Part shown: in pieces, positions 11,974 through 20,299 of the stretch | Layout of the letters: each line of letters begins with the position of its first letter | How positions within the stretch are numbered: the first letter of the stretch is position 1 | NCBI RefSeq assembly: GCF_003352005.1 | Contig: NZ_CP024848.1 | Location: 2,737,001-2,801,000 of the forward strand | Direction: 5' to 3' | Source: Oceanobacillus zhaokaii | GTDB lineage: Bacteria; Bacillota; Bacilli; Bacillales; Amphibacillaceae | Length of the DNA stretch: 64,000 bases | The notes under the pieces: model-generated | What the model was told of the DNA's origin: nothing | Databases searched by the model: none | The model's input: only the letters and a program-made list of their open reading frames with translations | Program-made: the position numbers and the translations under genes

Positions 11974-12040
11974 AGACCTCTCTCCTTTAATTAATCTGGT
12001 ATATCAAATAGTTCCCTTTCTATATACCTTTTTCCTTTCG

Positions 12041-12130
12041 ATTATTGAATTAACCTGCCCCGTTAATATATAAATTTAACAAAAATAAGCGATAATCCTT
12101 TTTGGACTATCGCACCACTTAGTTCAATAT
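12041..12130 (-). repeat. attC-like element 6 (complete, 90 bp)
   Basis: First half-site GAATTAACCTGCCCCGTTAA at 12047-12066; second half-site ACTATCGCACCACTTAGTTC at 12107-12126. The inner hairpin GCGATA/TATCGC (12089-12113) with inner TCC/GGA pairs runs into the half-site itself. Confidence 0.78.
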
Positions 12131-12153
12131 GAATTTATAATGATGGAGGACTA

Positions 12154-12618
12154 TCAGACAGACAAATCGATAAATTCTAGTTCCATTTCTGCTTCTGCTT
12201 TCGAACGATAAACGGTAATTTTATCATAGGGTTTCAAGTTGTCTTGCCACGATCCTATATTACTCAGAAAATCTTCTCCGTTTTCAGAAATTACCAAGCA
12301 CTCTAAATGCTTATTGATATAACAAATTGGTGCGTCACTTTTCAAATCACATTGTTGACCAACAGTTCCGATAAATCCACCTTTACTATCTTTTGCCATA
12401 ATATCTACATATGGAACCGTATAAAATTCTAAATGTGGAATATCATCGTCAAAGATAAATTGAATATCATAATCGTTAGCATATTTTTGATACTCCTCAT
12501 TTTTATGATAAACACTCATAGAATAAATTCTTGTACCTGCTGGTATAACCTCAGTATCTTTTAAATTTACATTTATGGCTCCAGTTAATTCTGTTCTATC
12601 TAGATAAACTTTTCGCAT
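12154..12618 (-). CDS. hypothetical acidic cytoplasmic protein
   Basis: A 154-residue soluble protein with no signal peptide or membrane segment, rich in Asp and Glu. Segments such as EVIPAGTRIYSMSVYHKNEE and YVDIMAKDSKGGFIGTVGQQ are recognisable only as generic alpha/beta sequence. The start is supported by GGAGGTTGAG just upstream. It is the only gene between elements 6 and 7. I do not recognise a family; a role as an orphan immunity or sensor protein would be a guess. Confidence 0.7.
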   Translation of the reverse strand: MRKVYLDRTELTGAINVNLKDTEVIPAGTRIYSMSVYHKNEEYQKYANDYDIQFIFDDDIPHLEFYTVPYVDIMAKDSKGGFIGTVGQQCDLKSDAPICYINKHLECLVISENGEDFLSNIGSWQDNLKPYDKITVYRSKAEAEMELEFIDLSV

Positions 12619-12673
12619 CTCAACCTCCGTTTAATCTTATTTTAAAGTAAATGCTCATTACTTTTGTGATTTC

Positions 12674-12707
12674 TTATTGAACTAACCTGCCACTGTTTGT
12701 TTAAAAA
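12674..12707 (-). repeat. attC-like half-element 7
   Basis: The half-site TGAACTAACCTGCCACTGTT at 12679-12698 is clear. The partner half-site expected near 12.73 kb is absent, so the lipoprotein gene to the left of element 8 follows almost directly. Confidence 0.65.
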
Positions 12708-12739
12708 GGTTGTTTTTCACAATCATTGACTGTTATTGA

Positions 12740-13126
12740 TTACCCTTCAACTATTGCAAGGTATTTCAAGATTTCTCCTTCTAATTCAACGATTAAAATA
12801 TCTCCTCTTTCCTTGGCTGAAAAAATCTTTGCACCAACTGGAAGTTTATTTGCCATTTCATCTTTGAAATCTGTATTACTATCATTTTTTGTTTTTATTT
12901 CACCGATTTGAACGTCTTTTGTTAAAGGCAATTCTTCAACCCAATCGATATTAGTTTCATAAATTACTCCATCATACTGGAAAATATCAGCATCAGGATT
13001 CAATGTTAAGACTTCTTCAGCATCAATACTGTCACTTGTTACTGTGGTTGTTTCCCCTTCATTAGAACATCCACTAATTATAAATAACACTAATGCAATC
13101 AGTACGTAAAATAACTTTTTAGCCAA
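12740..13126 (-). CDS. small lipoprotein of unknown function
   Basis: A 128-residue protein with a lipoprotein signal: KKLFYVLIALVLFIISGCSN, with Cys after ISG. The mature part is acidic and contains DIFQYDGVIYETNIDWVEEL. I placed the start at a TTG (13124-13126) because GGGGG lies 7 nt upstream; a longer frame to 13183 would prepend residues encoded by element 8 and hide the signal peptide. It is probably anchored on the outer face of the membrane. I do not know the function. Confidence 0.72.
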   Translation of the reverse strand: MAKKLFYVLIALVLFIISGCSNEGETTTVTSDSIDAEEVLTLNPDADIFQYDGVIYETNIDWVEELPLTKDVQIGEIKTKNDSNTDFKDEMANKLPVGAKIFSAKERGDILIVELEGEILKYLAIVEG

Positions 13127-13175
13127 TGTAATACCCCCTTTATATATAGTCGGAAATACTCTATCATAAGTTTCT

Positions 13176-13262
13176 TCTTCCACTAACCTGCCCCTTTAGT
13201 AAAATAACTCCTACATAAAATAGCGTTAATCCTTCTAGAATTAACGCACCAGTTGATTTAAG
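13176..13262 (-). repeat. attC-like element 8 (complete, 87 bp)
   Basis: First half-site CCACTAACCTGCCCCTTTAG at 13180-13199; second half-site ATTAACGCACCAGTTGATTT at 13240-13259. The inner hairpin is GCGTTAAT/ATTAACGC at 13223-13247, fused to the second half-site as in element 6. Confidence 0.78.
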
Positions 13263-13317
13263 TAAGCCACTTCACAAGCTGTCAATATAATAATTCAAGC
13301 ATTAACTGAAATAAACT

Positions 13318-13626
13318 CTATTTTTTAAAACGATTTCCTGTATTAGCATAAATAAGTGAAAACACAACTATACCGATAAATAAAATGATACCGAGAACTA
13401 ATAACCAATTGATTTCATATACTTCACTAAGCACCCAAAGTATCATACTAGATGATAAAGCGAACATCACTTTTCCCATAAACTTACATAATGCAACCGA
13501 ATCATATTTGTCTTTTTCTTCTTGTGGCAACGTGTTAAATCCAGCAATTAATGAAGAACCTCTGCCACTAGATAGAATAATTCCAAATCCAACAAATAAG
13601 ACCATACCAATAACTGTACCAGTAAT
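13318..13626 (-). CDS. DUF3784 family membrane protein, apparent ATT start
   Basis: A small membrane protein with an N-terminal hydrophobic segment, the DUF3784 core SSLIAGFNTLPQEEKDKYD, then two further hydrophobic segments. A strong ribosome-binding run (AAGGAGGGGG) lies directly upstream of the ATT at 13624-13626, exactly where a start is expected, giving 102 residues. An upstream in-frame ATG at 13663-13665 lacks such a site. Either ATT initiates or the start codon has been lost by one base change. Single-gene cassette between elements 8 and 9. Confidence 0.65.
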   Translation of the reverse strand: MTGTVIGMVLFVGFGIILSSGRGSSLIAGFNTLPQEEKDKYDSVALCKFMGKVMFALSSSMILWVLSEVYEINWLLVLGIILFIGIVVFSLIYANTGNRFKK

Positions 13627-13710
13627 TCTTTTCCCCCTCCTTTTCATACATTTACTATCATACATCTACTTTTTAATACGACTAATTTTAGTAAATGTTT
13701 CACTTTAGGA

Positions 13711-13773
13711 CTTAACTGCTGCCTTACTTATAAGGAAGAAACATTACTTTTCTTTCAGTAATGCACCAGTTAG
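13711..13773 (-). repeat. attC-like element 9, interrupted by an IS110 element
   Basis: The second half-site TAATGCACCAGTTAG (13759-13773) is sharp and ends exactly where the IS sequence begins. The hairpin ATTACT/AGTAAT lies at 13743-13762. The first half-site is only weakly visible (ACTTAACTGCTGCCTTACTT, 13710-13729). Confidence 0.65.
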
Positions 13774-13861
13774 TCATACATGTAGCGCAAGACCAGCGCT
13801 ACACCACAGAGAATGAAAATGAATTTAGTTTGGCTATACTGATTCTACGGCTGGATGAGGA

Positions 13862-13964
13862 AGGTCGATCAACTATGGTGCGTTAGAGCCCTTCAGTTAG
13901 TCTGACTCCTTCGACCACGGTGCATCACAGACTGTCGCTCCCTTACGGGAAGCACTCATGGTAG
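13862..13964 (+). ncRNA. putative IS110 bridge-RNA guide region
   Basis: Within the IS leader, GGTCGA (13863-13868) can pair with TCGACC (13911-13916), closing a loop. The loop holds TGGTGC (13876-13881), the complement of GCACCA in the target half-site, and CAGTTAG (13894-13900), identical to the other target arm. A second region further on contains TCATGGTAG (13956-13964), identical to the right end of the IS. This two-strand logic matches the target and donor loops of IS110 bridge RNAs. RNA ends and expression are not visible, so this is an inference. Confidence 0.5.
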
Positions 13965-14028
13965 ATTAATCCTTTTCTGGTTGTTGCACCAGCCTCCAAT
14001 AATGTATGCCGTAGAAAGGATGTTTTCA

Positions 14029-15252
14029 ATGGATGTAATCATTGAAAGAGCCTGTGGTATGGATGTCCACAAAGACAACATTACTGCATGTATCATCACT
14101 CCAGAAGGAAAGGAGATTGAAACATTTTCAACTAAGACGTTATTCCTAATTCAATTGGTTGACTGGGTTAAGAAGCATAGGTGTACCCATGTGGCAATGG
14201 AAAGTACAAGTGTCTACTGGAAACCTATTGTCAACTTACTAGAAGCAGAAGACGTTGAGTTTCTAATTGTGAATGCCCAACATATTAAATCTGTCCCTGG
14301 ACGTAAAACTGATGTGAAAGATGCCGAATGGATTGCCAAACTACTTCGCCACGGATTACTCAGAGCTAGTTTCATCCCAGACAGAAACCAACGAGAGTTG
14401 CGTGAACTTGTTCGTTATCGTCGAAGTATCATTGAAGAGCGCGCTAGACAACATAATCGGATCCAAAAAGTATTAGAAGGAGCAAATATAAAGCTTGGTT
14501 CTGTTGTTTCCGATGTTATGGGAGTATCAGCTCGTGACATGCTTCGTGCAATCGCCGAAGGCGAAGATGATCCTGAAAAACTAGCAAACTTTGCAAGACG
14601 ATCTATGAAAAAGAAAAAGGACGAACTAATACTCGCACTTCAAGGTTATATTAGTGATCATCAACGACTGATGATTAAGACTATTTTAACCCATATTGAC
14701 TTCCTATCAGAACAAATCGAAATGTTAGATCAAGAGGTAGCCAATAGGGTGAGTATCTATCAAGAAGAAGTAGAGCGTTTAGATTCCATTCCAGGCATTG
14801 CGACAAGAATGGCTGAGCAAATGCTGGCAGAACTTGGAACAGATATTAAGAACCAATTTCCTAGCGCATCTCAAATGTGCTCATGGTCGGGATTAGTTCC
14901 TGGTAATAACGAAAGTGCTGGAAAAAGGAAATCTTCAAAAACTAAAAATGGAAACAAATACTTGAAATCAGCATTAATAGAAGCAGCTCATTCGGTCCGG
15001 GGATCAAAAAACTATCTTGGTGCACTTTATCGCCGTACTGCAGCACGAAAAGGTAAAAAACGTGCAGGGATTGTAGTAGCTCATGCGATATTGAGAATCT
15101 CCTATTATCTTTTGACCCGTAAAGAGATGTATGTAGATTTAGGAGAAGATTACTTCGATAAACAAAAACAACAATCTATTGTTCGGCATTCATTACGAAG
15201 ACTGGAAAGTCTTGGTTACACTGTTTCCATTGTGGAACCAGAAGCGTCTTAA
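14029..15252 (+). CDS. IS110 family transposase
   Basis: A 407-residue recombinase with an N-terminal RuvC-like DEDD domain beginning [17 protein letters not shown] and a C-terminal IS110/IS116/IS902 transposase domain. The C-terminal half includes [20 protein letters not shown] and a serine-rich [19 protein letters not shown] segment. I chose the ATG at 14029 because GAAAGGA precedes it; upstream TTG codons at 13981 are in frame but lack support. It appears intact. The long leader upstream places it in the IS110 group with a 5' guide RNA. Confidence 0.93.
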   Translation: MDVIIERACGMDVHKDNITACIITPEGKEIETFSTKTLFLIQLVDWVKKHRCTHVAMESTSVYWKPIVNLLEAEDVEFLIVNAQHIKSVPGRKTDVKDAEWIAKLLRHGLLRASFIPDRNQRELRELVRYRRSIIEERARQHNRIQKVLEGANIKLGSVVSDVMGVSARDMLRAIAEGEDDPEKLANFARRSMKKKKDELILALQGYISDHQRLMIKTILTHIDFLSEQIEMLDQEVANRVSIYQEEVERLDSIPGIATRMAEQMLAELGTDIKNQFPSASQMCSWSGLVPGNNESAGKRKSSKTKNGNKYLKSALIEAAHSVRGSKNYLGALYRRTAARKGKKRAGIVVAHAILRISYYLLTRKEMYVDLGEDYFDKQKQQSIVRHSLRRLESLGYTVSIVEPEAS

Positions 15253-15362
15253 ACTGACCCATTCAACTTCAATAGATCTTGGAATCCGGCGCTCTCCCCT
15301 TTTAAAAAGAATGAATGAGCTGCGTTCTATTTAGTGTTGCCTTTTTATCAATATTTCAGAAG

Positions 15363-16028
15363 TTAATTTTCATGGTAGTAGAAGAGTGACACTAACAAAT
15401 TATACAAGGAATGAATAATAATTACTGACCAAAGAGATTTACTTTTCTTATATATAAATCCAAATATAATCCCCAAAACAAAAGTTGTTATTATGGGATT
15501 TAAAATATAAGGGAATTCAAGCAGCCCCTTATAAAACCAAATAGGAAAGTGAATCGATACAAAGAGTAAAGCCGTAATTGTATTTGCTATCCAGAATCTA
15601 AAAGAATCCCTAAGTTTTCTTAATAAAAAACCCCTAAAGACAATTTCCTCAGTTATTCCAACTAATAGAATAGTATTAAGCCATTCGCCAAACCCTATTT
15701 GAAAATCGATATTATTTTCTAAAATGGTGAGATTTAAAACTACATATGTTATGAAGACTAAGGATACCCAACCTGTCCATTTTAACCCTTTTCTAAAGTT
15801 ATGACGTAATCCTAAATAGGAAAACGGATTACTTTTTTCCATAATTTTAACTAAAAATATTACGGGAACGACCCAAATAACTATTTTAATAATGGCTGAT
15901 GTTATAGCTCTTGGAATAGAATCCATCAGATCTAAATATTGAACTAACCATAATTCTCTTATACACCATAGGGCATAAAATGTTATGAAATATACCCAAA
16001 TGTAATTTTTATTTACTTTTAATTCTAT
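15363..16028 (-). CDS. CPBP family intramembrane metalloprotease, apparent ATA start
   Basis: CAAX protease/bacteriocin-processing family membrane protein. The motifs EEIVFRGFLLRKL, LLFVSIHFPIW and the later IIHSLYN supply the Glu-Glu, Arg and His residues of the family. The uninterrupted frame extends upstream of the first ATG (15924-15926) to an ATA at 16026-16028 that follows AAGGGGAG by 6 nt. The added residues (ELKVNKNYIWVYFITFYALW and onward) look like the normal first helix. Its last codons (YYHEN, stop) come from the IS110 right end, so its C-terminus was altered by the insertion. Confidence 0.78.
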   Translation of the reverse strand: MELKVNKNYIWVYFITFYALWCIRELWLVQYLDLMDSIPRAITSAIIKIVIWVVPVIFLVKIMEKSNPFSYLGLRHNFRKGLKWTGWVSLVFITYVVLNLTILENNIDFQIGFGEWLNTILLVGITEEIVFRGFLLRKLRDSFRFWIANTITALLFVSIHFPIWFYKGLLEFPYILNPIITTFVLGIIFGFIYKKSKSLWSVIIIHSLYNLLVSLFYYHEN

Positions 16029-16047
16029 TAGAAACTCCCCTTTTCTT

Positions 16048-16182
16048 CTTCAACAATCCTGCCCCCAATAGTTAAATAACTCTCACTTCACAATACCACA
16101 ATATTCAAAAATATTTATTAAAGAAAAAGACAATCGTTTTGATGATTGCCTTGTTTAACTATTGCACCCTATAGTTAAATTA
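16048..16182 (-). repeat. attC-like element 10 (complete, 135 bp)
   Basis: First half-site CAACAATCCTGCCCCCAATA at 16051-16070; second half-site TTAACTATTGCACCCTATAG at 16155-16174. The inner hairpin CAATC/GATTG lies at 16131-16148, with AAAGAAAAAGA beside it. The spacer contains the shared phrase AATACCACAATATTC. Confidence 0.82.
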
Positions 16183-16575
16183 ACTTATTATCGGTACGAT
16201 CCGTTCTTCTGCCCAATGAAGTATAAACTGTTTTTGACGAGGATTTAAGTTTTCAGGTAAATCTTCTTTTCGAAAGAATCTATGTTCCTTACTTTCTAAT
16301 CCTCTTTGTTTTAGTACACCATCATATTTCCTTGCCTTAAAAATAACCTGAACACTATTGCACGAAACAACTTTCTCCTGAATAAATTCCAAATAACTCC
16401 AATCCATTTACTTCCAATCCTGTCTCCTCAAAAGTTTCCCTTTTAACTGTTTCTTCAAAGGTTTCCCCTATTTCCATTACTCCACCAGGAATACACCAAT
16501 TATCTTCATCAGTTCGATGCTGTAATAATATACATTCATTTTCTTCTATTACCAATAAACTTTCTCATATCTTTA
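16180..16575 (-). pseudogene. Nudix hydrolase, broken
   Basis: A Nudix hydrolase in two frames. The upstream part (to 16555) has the Nudix box GGVMEIGETFEETVKRETFE followed by ETGL; the downstream part (16180 to about 16380) continues VVSCNSVQVIFKARKYDG. A frameshift near 16370-16380 separates them. The N-terminus is also damaged: a short MRKFIGNR frame precedes VIEENECILLQHR in a different frame, so about ten residues were lost. It should be inactive unless both lesions are sequencing errors. Single-gene cassette between elements 10 and 11. Confidence 0.8.
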
Positions 16576-16637
16576 ATATAGTTCATTTATATTTACTCCG
16601 ATCAAATTTAATTGTTAAACTCTTACTGCTATTTTTT

Positions 16638-16768
16638 CTTGTACTAACCTGCCCGTTTAAAAATAAACTCCCTTTCCAATAATACCATAATATTCAATTA
16701 ATAATTACAAGAGAAAAAATCGACGGTTTATGGTCGCCTTGTTGAACTCTAGCACCCGTTTGTTTAAT
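16638..16768 (-). repeat. attC-like element 11 (complete, 131 bp)
   Basis: First half-site TGTACTAACCTGCCCGTTTA at 16640-16659; second half-site TTGAACTCTAGCACCCGTTT at 16742-16761. The inner hairpin is CGAC/GTCG at 16721-16736. The spacer has AATACCATAATATTC as in elements 10 and 13. Confidence 0.82.
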
Positions 16769-16797
16769 GTTTAATAAGAATGGTATCCCCATTTATG

Positions 16798-17784
16798 TTA
16801 TTGATCAGTAGCAAATGATTCTATGAATTCGTTAACTTCTTTACTCATTTCTTTATAACGAGTCCAATGAAGATAGTGATGCCCCTCTAAAGTTACAATT
16901 TTACTAGATGGAGAATTAGTTAATTGTGTTTCATAAAAAGTCACAAGGTTTTTACCATCCTCTGATATCCTATCTTCTTTCGTGGTGAAGAATAAAACTG
17001 GCATATTAGAAGCAAATTTCATATCTACTGTCTTATCAATATTGTTTTTTATTTCATTGACTTCGGTAACAACGTTCTTGTTAGAACTCTTCCAAGCCGA
17101 GATAGCCTTGGTCATTTCTAAATTTCCTTCAGAATACGTACCATCATTAGCAATAGGTAAAAAATCTTCGGGATTTATATATAATGCTAATCTTGCAATT
17201 CCGGTCGGTGCCAGATAACTCAAATATTCAGGCATTGTAGGAGCTTCTTCGCCAAAATATTTCAATGCTTGTGGTAATGTAGAATCTATACCTACTACAG
17301 CTTGCACTTCATCCGGGTACGTATTGGCATAATACATACTATATATGCCGGAAATGGAATGAGGCATCAATATGTATGGGCCTTGTATATCAGATTTTTT
17401 TAGAGCATATCTTATTTCTTCTACGATGTTTTCCACTGTTCGTTCTTTGTTAGTTATATCGCTCCATCCGTAACCAAACGGCTCTACCACTACGACCTTA
17501 TTTTTCTTTGCCATTTCATTTACCAAAGGTTCAAAATCCAGTGCCGGTGCAGCAGTTCCAGCACCACTTATTAAAACAATTGTATTATCGCCCTCACCCT
17601 TTGCATAAAGGTGCATATTCTTACCATCCACTTCAACTAATTCCCCTAATGGTGGATATTTTTTTTGTTCATATGCTGTCATAATGTTGCTGAAAATGAA
17701 CCAAATAGCAGATGCTGTCACTATTGCAATTAAAATATTCCTGAAAACTACCCAAAGTCTAAATTTCTTTTTAGTATTCTTCAT
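16798..17784 (-). CDS. alpha/beta hydrolase with N-terminal membrane anchor
   Basis: A single-pass membrane-anchored hydrolase of about 328 residues. After a basic start (MKNTKKKFRLW) comes a transmembrane helix (ILIAIVTASAIWFIF), then an alpha/beta hydrolase fold with the oxyanion region VLISGAGTAAPALDF and a nucleophile elbow around MPHSISGIYSMYYA (Ser in HSISG). A C-terminal histidine in LEGHHYLHW is a candidate catalytic base. The start is uncertain: in-frame ATGs lie up to 17835. The substrate is unknown. It is the longest cassette gene and appears intact. Confidence 0.83.
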   Translation of the reverse strand: MKNTKKKFRLWVVFRNILIAIVTASAIWFIFSNIMTAYEQKKYPPLGELVEVDGKNMHLYAKGEGDNTIVLISGAGTAAPALDFEPLVNEMAKKNKVVVVEPFGYGWSDITNKERTVENIVEEIRYALKKSDIQGPYILMPHSISGIYSMYYANTYPDEVQAVVGIDSTLPQALKYFGEEAPTMPEYLSYLAPTGIARLALYINPEDFLPIANDGTYSEGNLEMTKAISAWKSSNKNVVTEVNEIKNNIDKTVDMKFASNMPVLFFTTKEDRISEDGKNLVTFYETQLTNSPSSKIVTLEGHHYLHWTRYKEMSKEVNEFIESFATDQ

Positions 17785-18028
17785 AATTCCTATGGCCTTC
17801 TTTCTTTTTAATTCCATCATAACTTGGAAACGCATTCCTAGTAATGAACCTTAGAAATAAATTAAGATAGGCCTTGAGGCTTATTCAACTATCCTGCCCC
17901 TTTAGTTCAATAACTTAGCTTAATTTTAACATTAGCTTCCATTCGTTTCATCGAAATTATTTAAAAAATTATTTTATTCAACCATCTGGAAATGATGCTG
18001 ATAATTATAATTTTGGGGGTGAGCAATT

Positions 18029-18868
18029 ATGTTATTATCGGATGCAGCAAAGGGGTATGAGGCAGATAAGAAAATTGAGGGCTTTTCTGCACAAACATTA
18101 AATGCTTATAGGCTACAAGCTAAACTACTTATTGATTATTTGGGGAACATCAATATTAGTAATATAACAACCCTACAACTGAAAAATTATTTAGCTGAGT
18201 CAAGTAATAATTTAAAACCATCAAGTTTGTCCCATCGTATCAGATTTATACGTTCCTTATTTCGATGGTCACACGAGGTAGGTATAATTGAGTTAAATCC
18301 TGCAAGTAAAATAAAGGAACCAAGAGTTGGTAAACGTATTCCAAAGTTCCTTACTGAAAGAGAAATAGAATATTTAAGAGATGCGTGCTTCTCTCCAATG
18401 GAAAAAGCCTTATTTGAATTTATGTTCTCTACTGGATGTCGAATAGGAGAAATTGTTTCATAGGATTGAAATAGTATTAACTGGGGAAATCAATCTGCTA
18501 TTGTTAGTGGCAAAGGAGATAAGGAACGAGAAGTTTACTTCAATATACGTTGCGATATTTGGCTAAAGAAATATTTAGATAAAAGATACGATAACGATCC
18601 AGCAATATTTGTTACAGAATGCTCTCCACATAGAATGAGTATTGCTCAAATGAGGTATATTATTAAACGTATTTCAAAACGTGCAGGTATTAATAAAACC
18701 ATTCACCCTCATCAGTTAAGGCATAGTTACGCAACACACCTGCTAAATAATGGTGCCCCACTAGAAGTTATTCAAAGCCTGTTAGGTCACGAAAAAAGTG
18801 AAACTACAAGAATTTATGCAGAACTAAGTGGTAGACTACGACAAGAGTTTTATAGGAAGTATTTCTAG
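18029..18868 (+). pseudogene. tyrosine recombinase (Xer/phage type) with two nonsense codons
   Basis: Site-specific recombinase of about 279 codons. It has an N-terminal SAM-like core-binding domain (residues 1-95) and a catalytic domain. Active residues are visible: Arg in GCRIGEIV, Lys in GKGDKE, His-x-x-Arg in HPHQLRHSYATHLL, His in GHEKSETTRIYAEL and its Tyr. TAG at 18461-18463 and TGA at 18467-18469 interrupt the frame right after the first Arg; the frame is otherwise open and ribosome-binding site GGGGGTGAG precedes the ATG. One substitution in each codon (TTG or TTA to TAG is one or two changes, TGG to TGA one) would restore it. It lacks the extra segment of IntI integrases. It is transcribed opposite to the cassettes. 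Confidence 0.85.
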
Positions 18869-18875
18869 AATAATT

Positions 18876-18910
18876 AAGAGCAACGCAGATTTTTTCAGCG
18901 TTGCTCTTTT
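18876..18910 (+). terminator. recombinase terminator, adjoining a half-site
   Basis: An 11-bp stem AAGAGCAACGC with GCGTTGCTCTT followed by TT, ending two bases before the half-site of element 12. It shows how a terminator hairpin and the recombination half-site are fused in this family. Confidence 0.9.
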
Positions 18911-18960
18911 AAACTATTGCACCAGATAGTTGAACAAACCAAATCATTATTATGGAATGT

Positions 18961-19179
18961 TCATTTTCTTTTTGTTGTTAGATTCAAAATAAAGTCGGTC
19001 CCAAAAGCTACTATTAGTCCAGCCCAAAAAATGACAGAAGAAGAAAAGAGATTGCTTGCAAATAATAAATTATAAGTTTGATCTATGAATAAAAGTAACA
19101 TATATGTATAAAAGCCAAGAACGGCACTTTTGTTCCAGTTATCAGATTCTATTTGAGACATATTTTTAAATAATTTCAT
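18961..19179 (-). CDS. small two-helix membrane protein
   Basis: A 72-residue protein: amphipathic start MKLFKNMSQIESDNWNKSAV, then two hydrophobic segments (FYTYMLLLFIDQTYNLLFA and SVIFWAGLIVAFGTDFIL) and a basic tail TTKRK. AAAGGATG lies 6 nt upstream of the ATG. It is the only gene between elements 12 and 13. I do not recognise the family. Confidence 0.65.
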   Translation of the reverse strand: MKLFKNMSQIESDNWNKSAVLGFYTYMLLLFIDQTYNLLFASNLFSSSVIFWAGLIVAFGTDFILNLTTKRK

Positions 19180-19216
19180 TTTTTACATCCTTTCATCTCC
19201 ATATTAAACTAATATT

Positions 19217-19351
19217 CTCATTAAGTACCTGCCCCATTAGTTCAATAACTCTATACAATAGTACCATAATATTCTAAAAATATTGTTCAAAGAAAAAGAT
19301 GATCATTATGGTAATCGCCTTGTTTAACTATTGCACCATTTAGCCTAATAA
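19217..19351 (-). repeat. attC-like element 13 (complete, 135 bp)
   Basis: First half-site TTAAGTACCTGCCCCATTAG at 19221-19240; second half-site TTAACTATTGCACCATTTAG at 19324-19343. The inner hairpin GATGATCATTATGGTAATC lies at 19298-19316. The spacer has GTACCATAATATTC. Confidence 0.82.
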
Positions 19352-19362
19352 TAATCCGATTA

Positions 19363-20108
19363 TTATAGCGTTCCTGACGGATTAACTCCTTCGAAATTAC
19401 CATACATATTAATATTATTAACTATGTGTTCTTTATCACTAAAGTCCATTACTTCTATTACATCGCTGCTTATTGACCATCCTTGATGTGATTCTGGCTT
19501 ATTCATTCCCGGCTTTATTTCTTGAAACACTTCCATATAAACAGTAAATGGCGGGATTTCTTCAGGTGTTTCAGTGTTATATATTGACATTACGGACACG
19601 GAATCCTCCGGTAATGTTTCTTTAACGAAATCGGGTTTTGTTAATCCGCTGAATTGTAAATAATGTAGAAAATCAACCATTTCCATACGTGTATCAAACC
19701 CAGGATTCATTGTAATATCAATATAGATACGGCTAAAGATATATTTTTTTCCGGATAATATTTAGACCAATCATTATTAGGAATAGAATCTAATTTGTAT
19801 ACACCGTTTAAGATATATTTTATTTCACCGTTATAAGATTTATTATCAGTCACAAAGTCGTTGAATAGACGATCTTTACCAAAGATACGTTCAAACGCAT
19901 CTTTTACTGAAGTAGATTTCTCCATACTCTCTATATCCTGAAATTGATAACTTTCAGTTGTAGCAACAGGGATACTTTGCTCTATTGTTGTATTTGTGTT
20001 TTCTCCACTAACCTCAGCCGTTTCCTTGCTATCATTAACAAGAACATAAATTAATGTTCCACTTAAAATAAATACTATCACTATTAGAATCCATAATAAT
20101 TTTTTCAA
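19363..20108 (-). pseudogene. membrane-anchored hypothetical protein, frameshifted in an A-run
   Basis: Two abutting frames make one protein. The first (TTG start at 20106-20108) has an N-terminal membrane anchor, KKLLWILIVIVFILSGTLIY, and runs to YYPEK. The second continues KYIFSRIYIDITMNPGFDTR to a stop at 19363. The switch falls in GGAAAAAAAT at about 19748-19756: adding one A restores a single frame of about 245 residues. The function is not recognised; the mature part faces outside and is acidic. The break could be real decay, slippage-based switching or a sequencing error. Confidence 0.7.
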
Positions 20109-20124
20109 TTGCTATTCCCATCTC

Positions 20125-20266
20125 CTTCTTCTACTAGCCTGCCCCGCTCAAGATCTCTGAATATAATACCATATTATTCCAAACAATTTACTCATTACTC
20201 CACAAATAAAAGGCGACCAAAATCTATGATCACCTTGTTAAACTCTTGCACCCGTTACTTTAAGTG
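20125..20266 (-). repeat. attC-like element 14 (complete, 142 bp)
   Basis: First half-site CTACTAGCCTGCCCCGCTCA at 20131-20150; second half-site TTAAACTCTTGCACCCGTTA at 20238-20257. A weak inner hairpin (GGCGACC/GATCACC region, about 20213-20234) is present, and the spacer has AATACCATATTATTCC. Confidence 0.8.
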
Positions 20267-20299
20267 CATTTCTTTACAATCTGCTTGAAGTAAATATTT

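Larger units (their letters stand above)
13774..15378 (+). mobile_element. IS110-family insertion sequence inserted in an attC-like site
   Basis: The element starts right after GCACCAGTTAG of element 9 and ends at TTTCATGGTAG (15368-15378). The limits come from comparing it with a deleted relative at 21265-21446, which sits after the same bases. There is a 255-bp non-coding leader, a DEDD/serine transposase and about 120 bp of right end. There are no terminal inverted repeats and no obvious target duplication, both normal for IS110. The leader begins with the hairpin TGTAGCGC/GCGCTACA. Confidence 0.82.
17881..18938. repeat. attC-like element 12, enlarged by a recombinase gene
   Basis: The first half-site CAACTATCCTGCCCCTTTAG lies at 17886-17905 and the second TTAAACTATTGCACCAGATA at 18909-18928. 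The two half-sites are normally 40-110 bp apart; here the recombinase gene and its terminator occupy the interior. The hairpin before the second half-site is the recombinase terminator. Confidence 0.7.

Noticed and set aside
13980..14000. TTGCACCAGCC in the IS leader as another half-site
   Set aside because: Only nine bases match, no GTTAG follows and no hairpin adjoins; it lies between the guide region and the transposase start.
18029..18868. Canonical IntI integrase
   Set aside because: The region between the catalytic Lys and the His-x-x-Arg box lacks the additional IntI segment; the sequence is Xer/phage-like.
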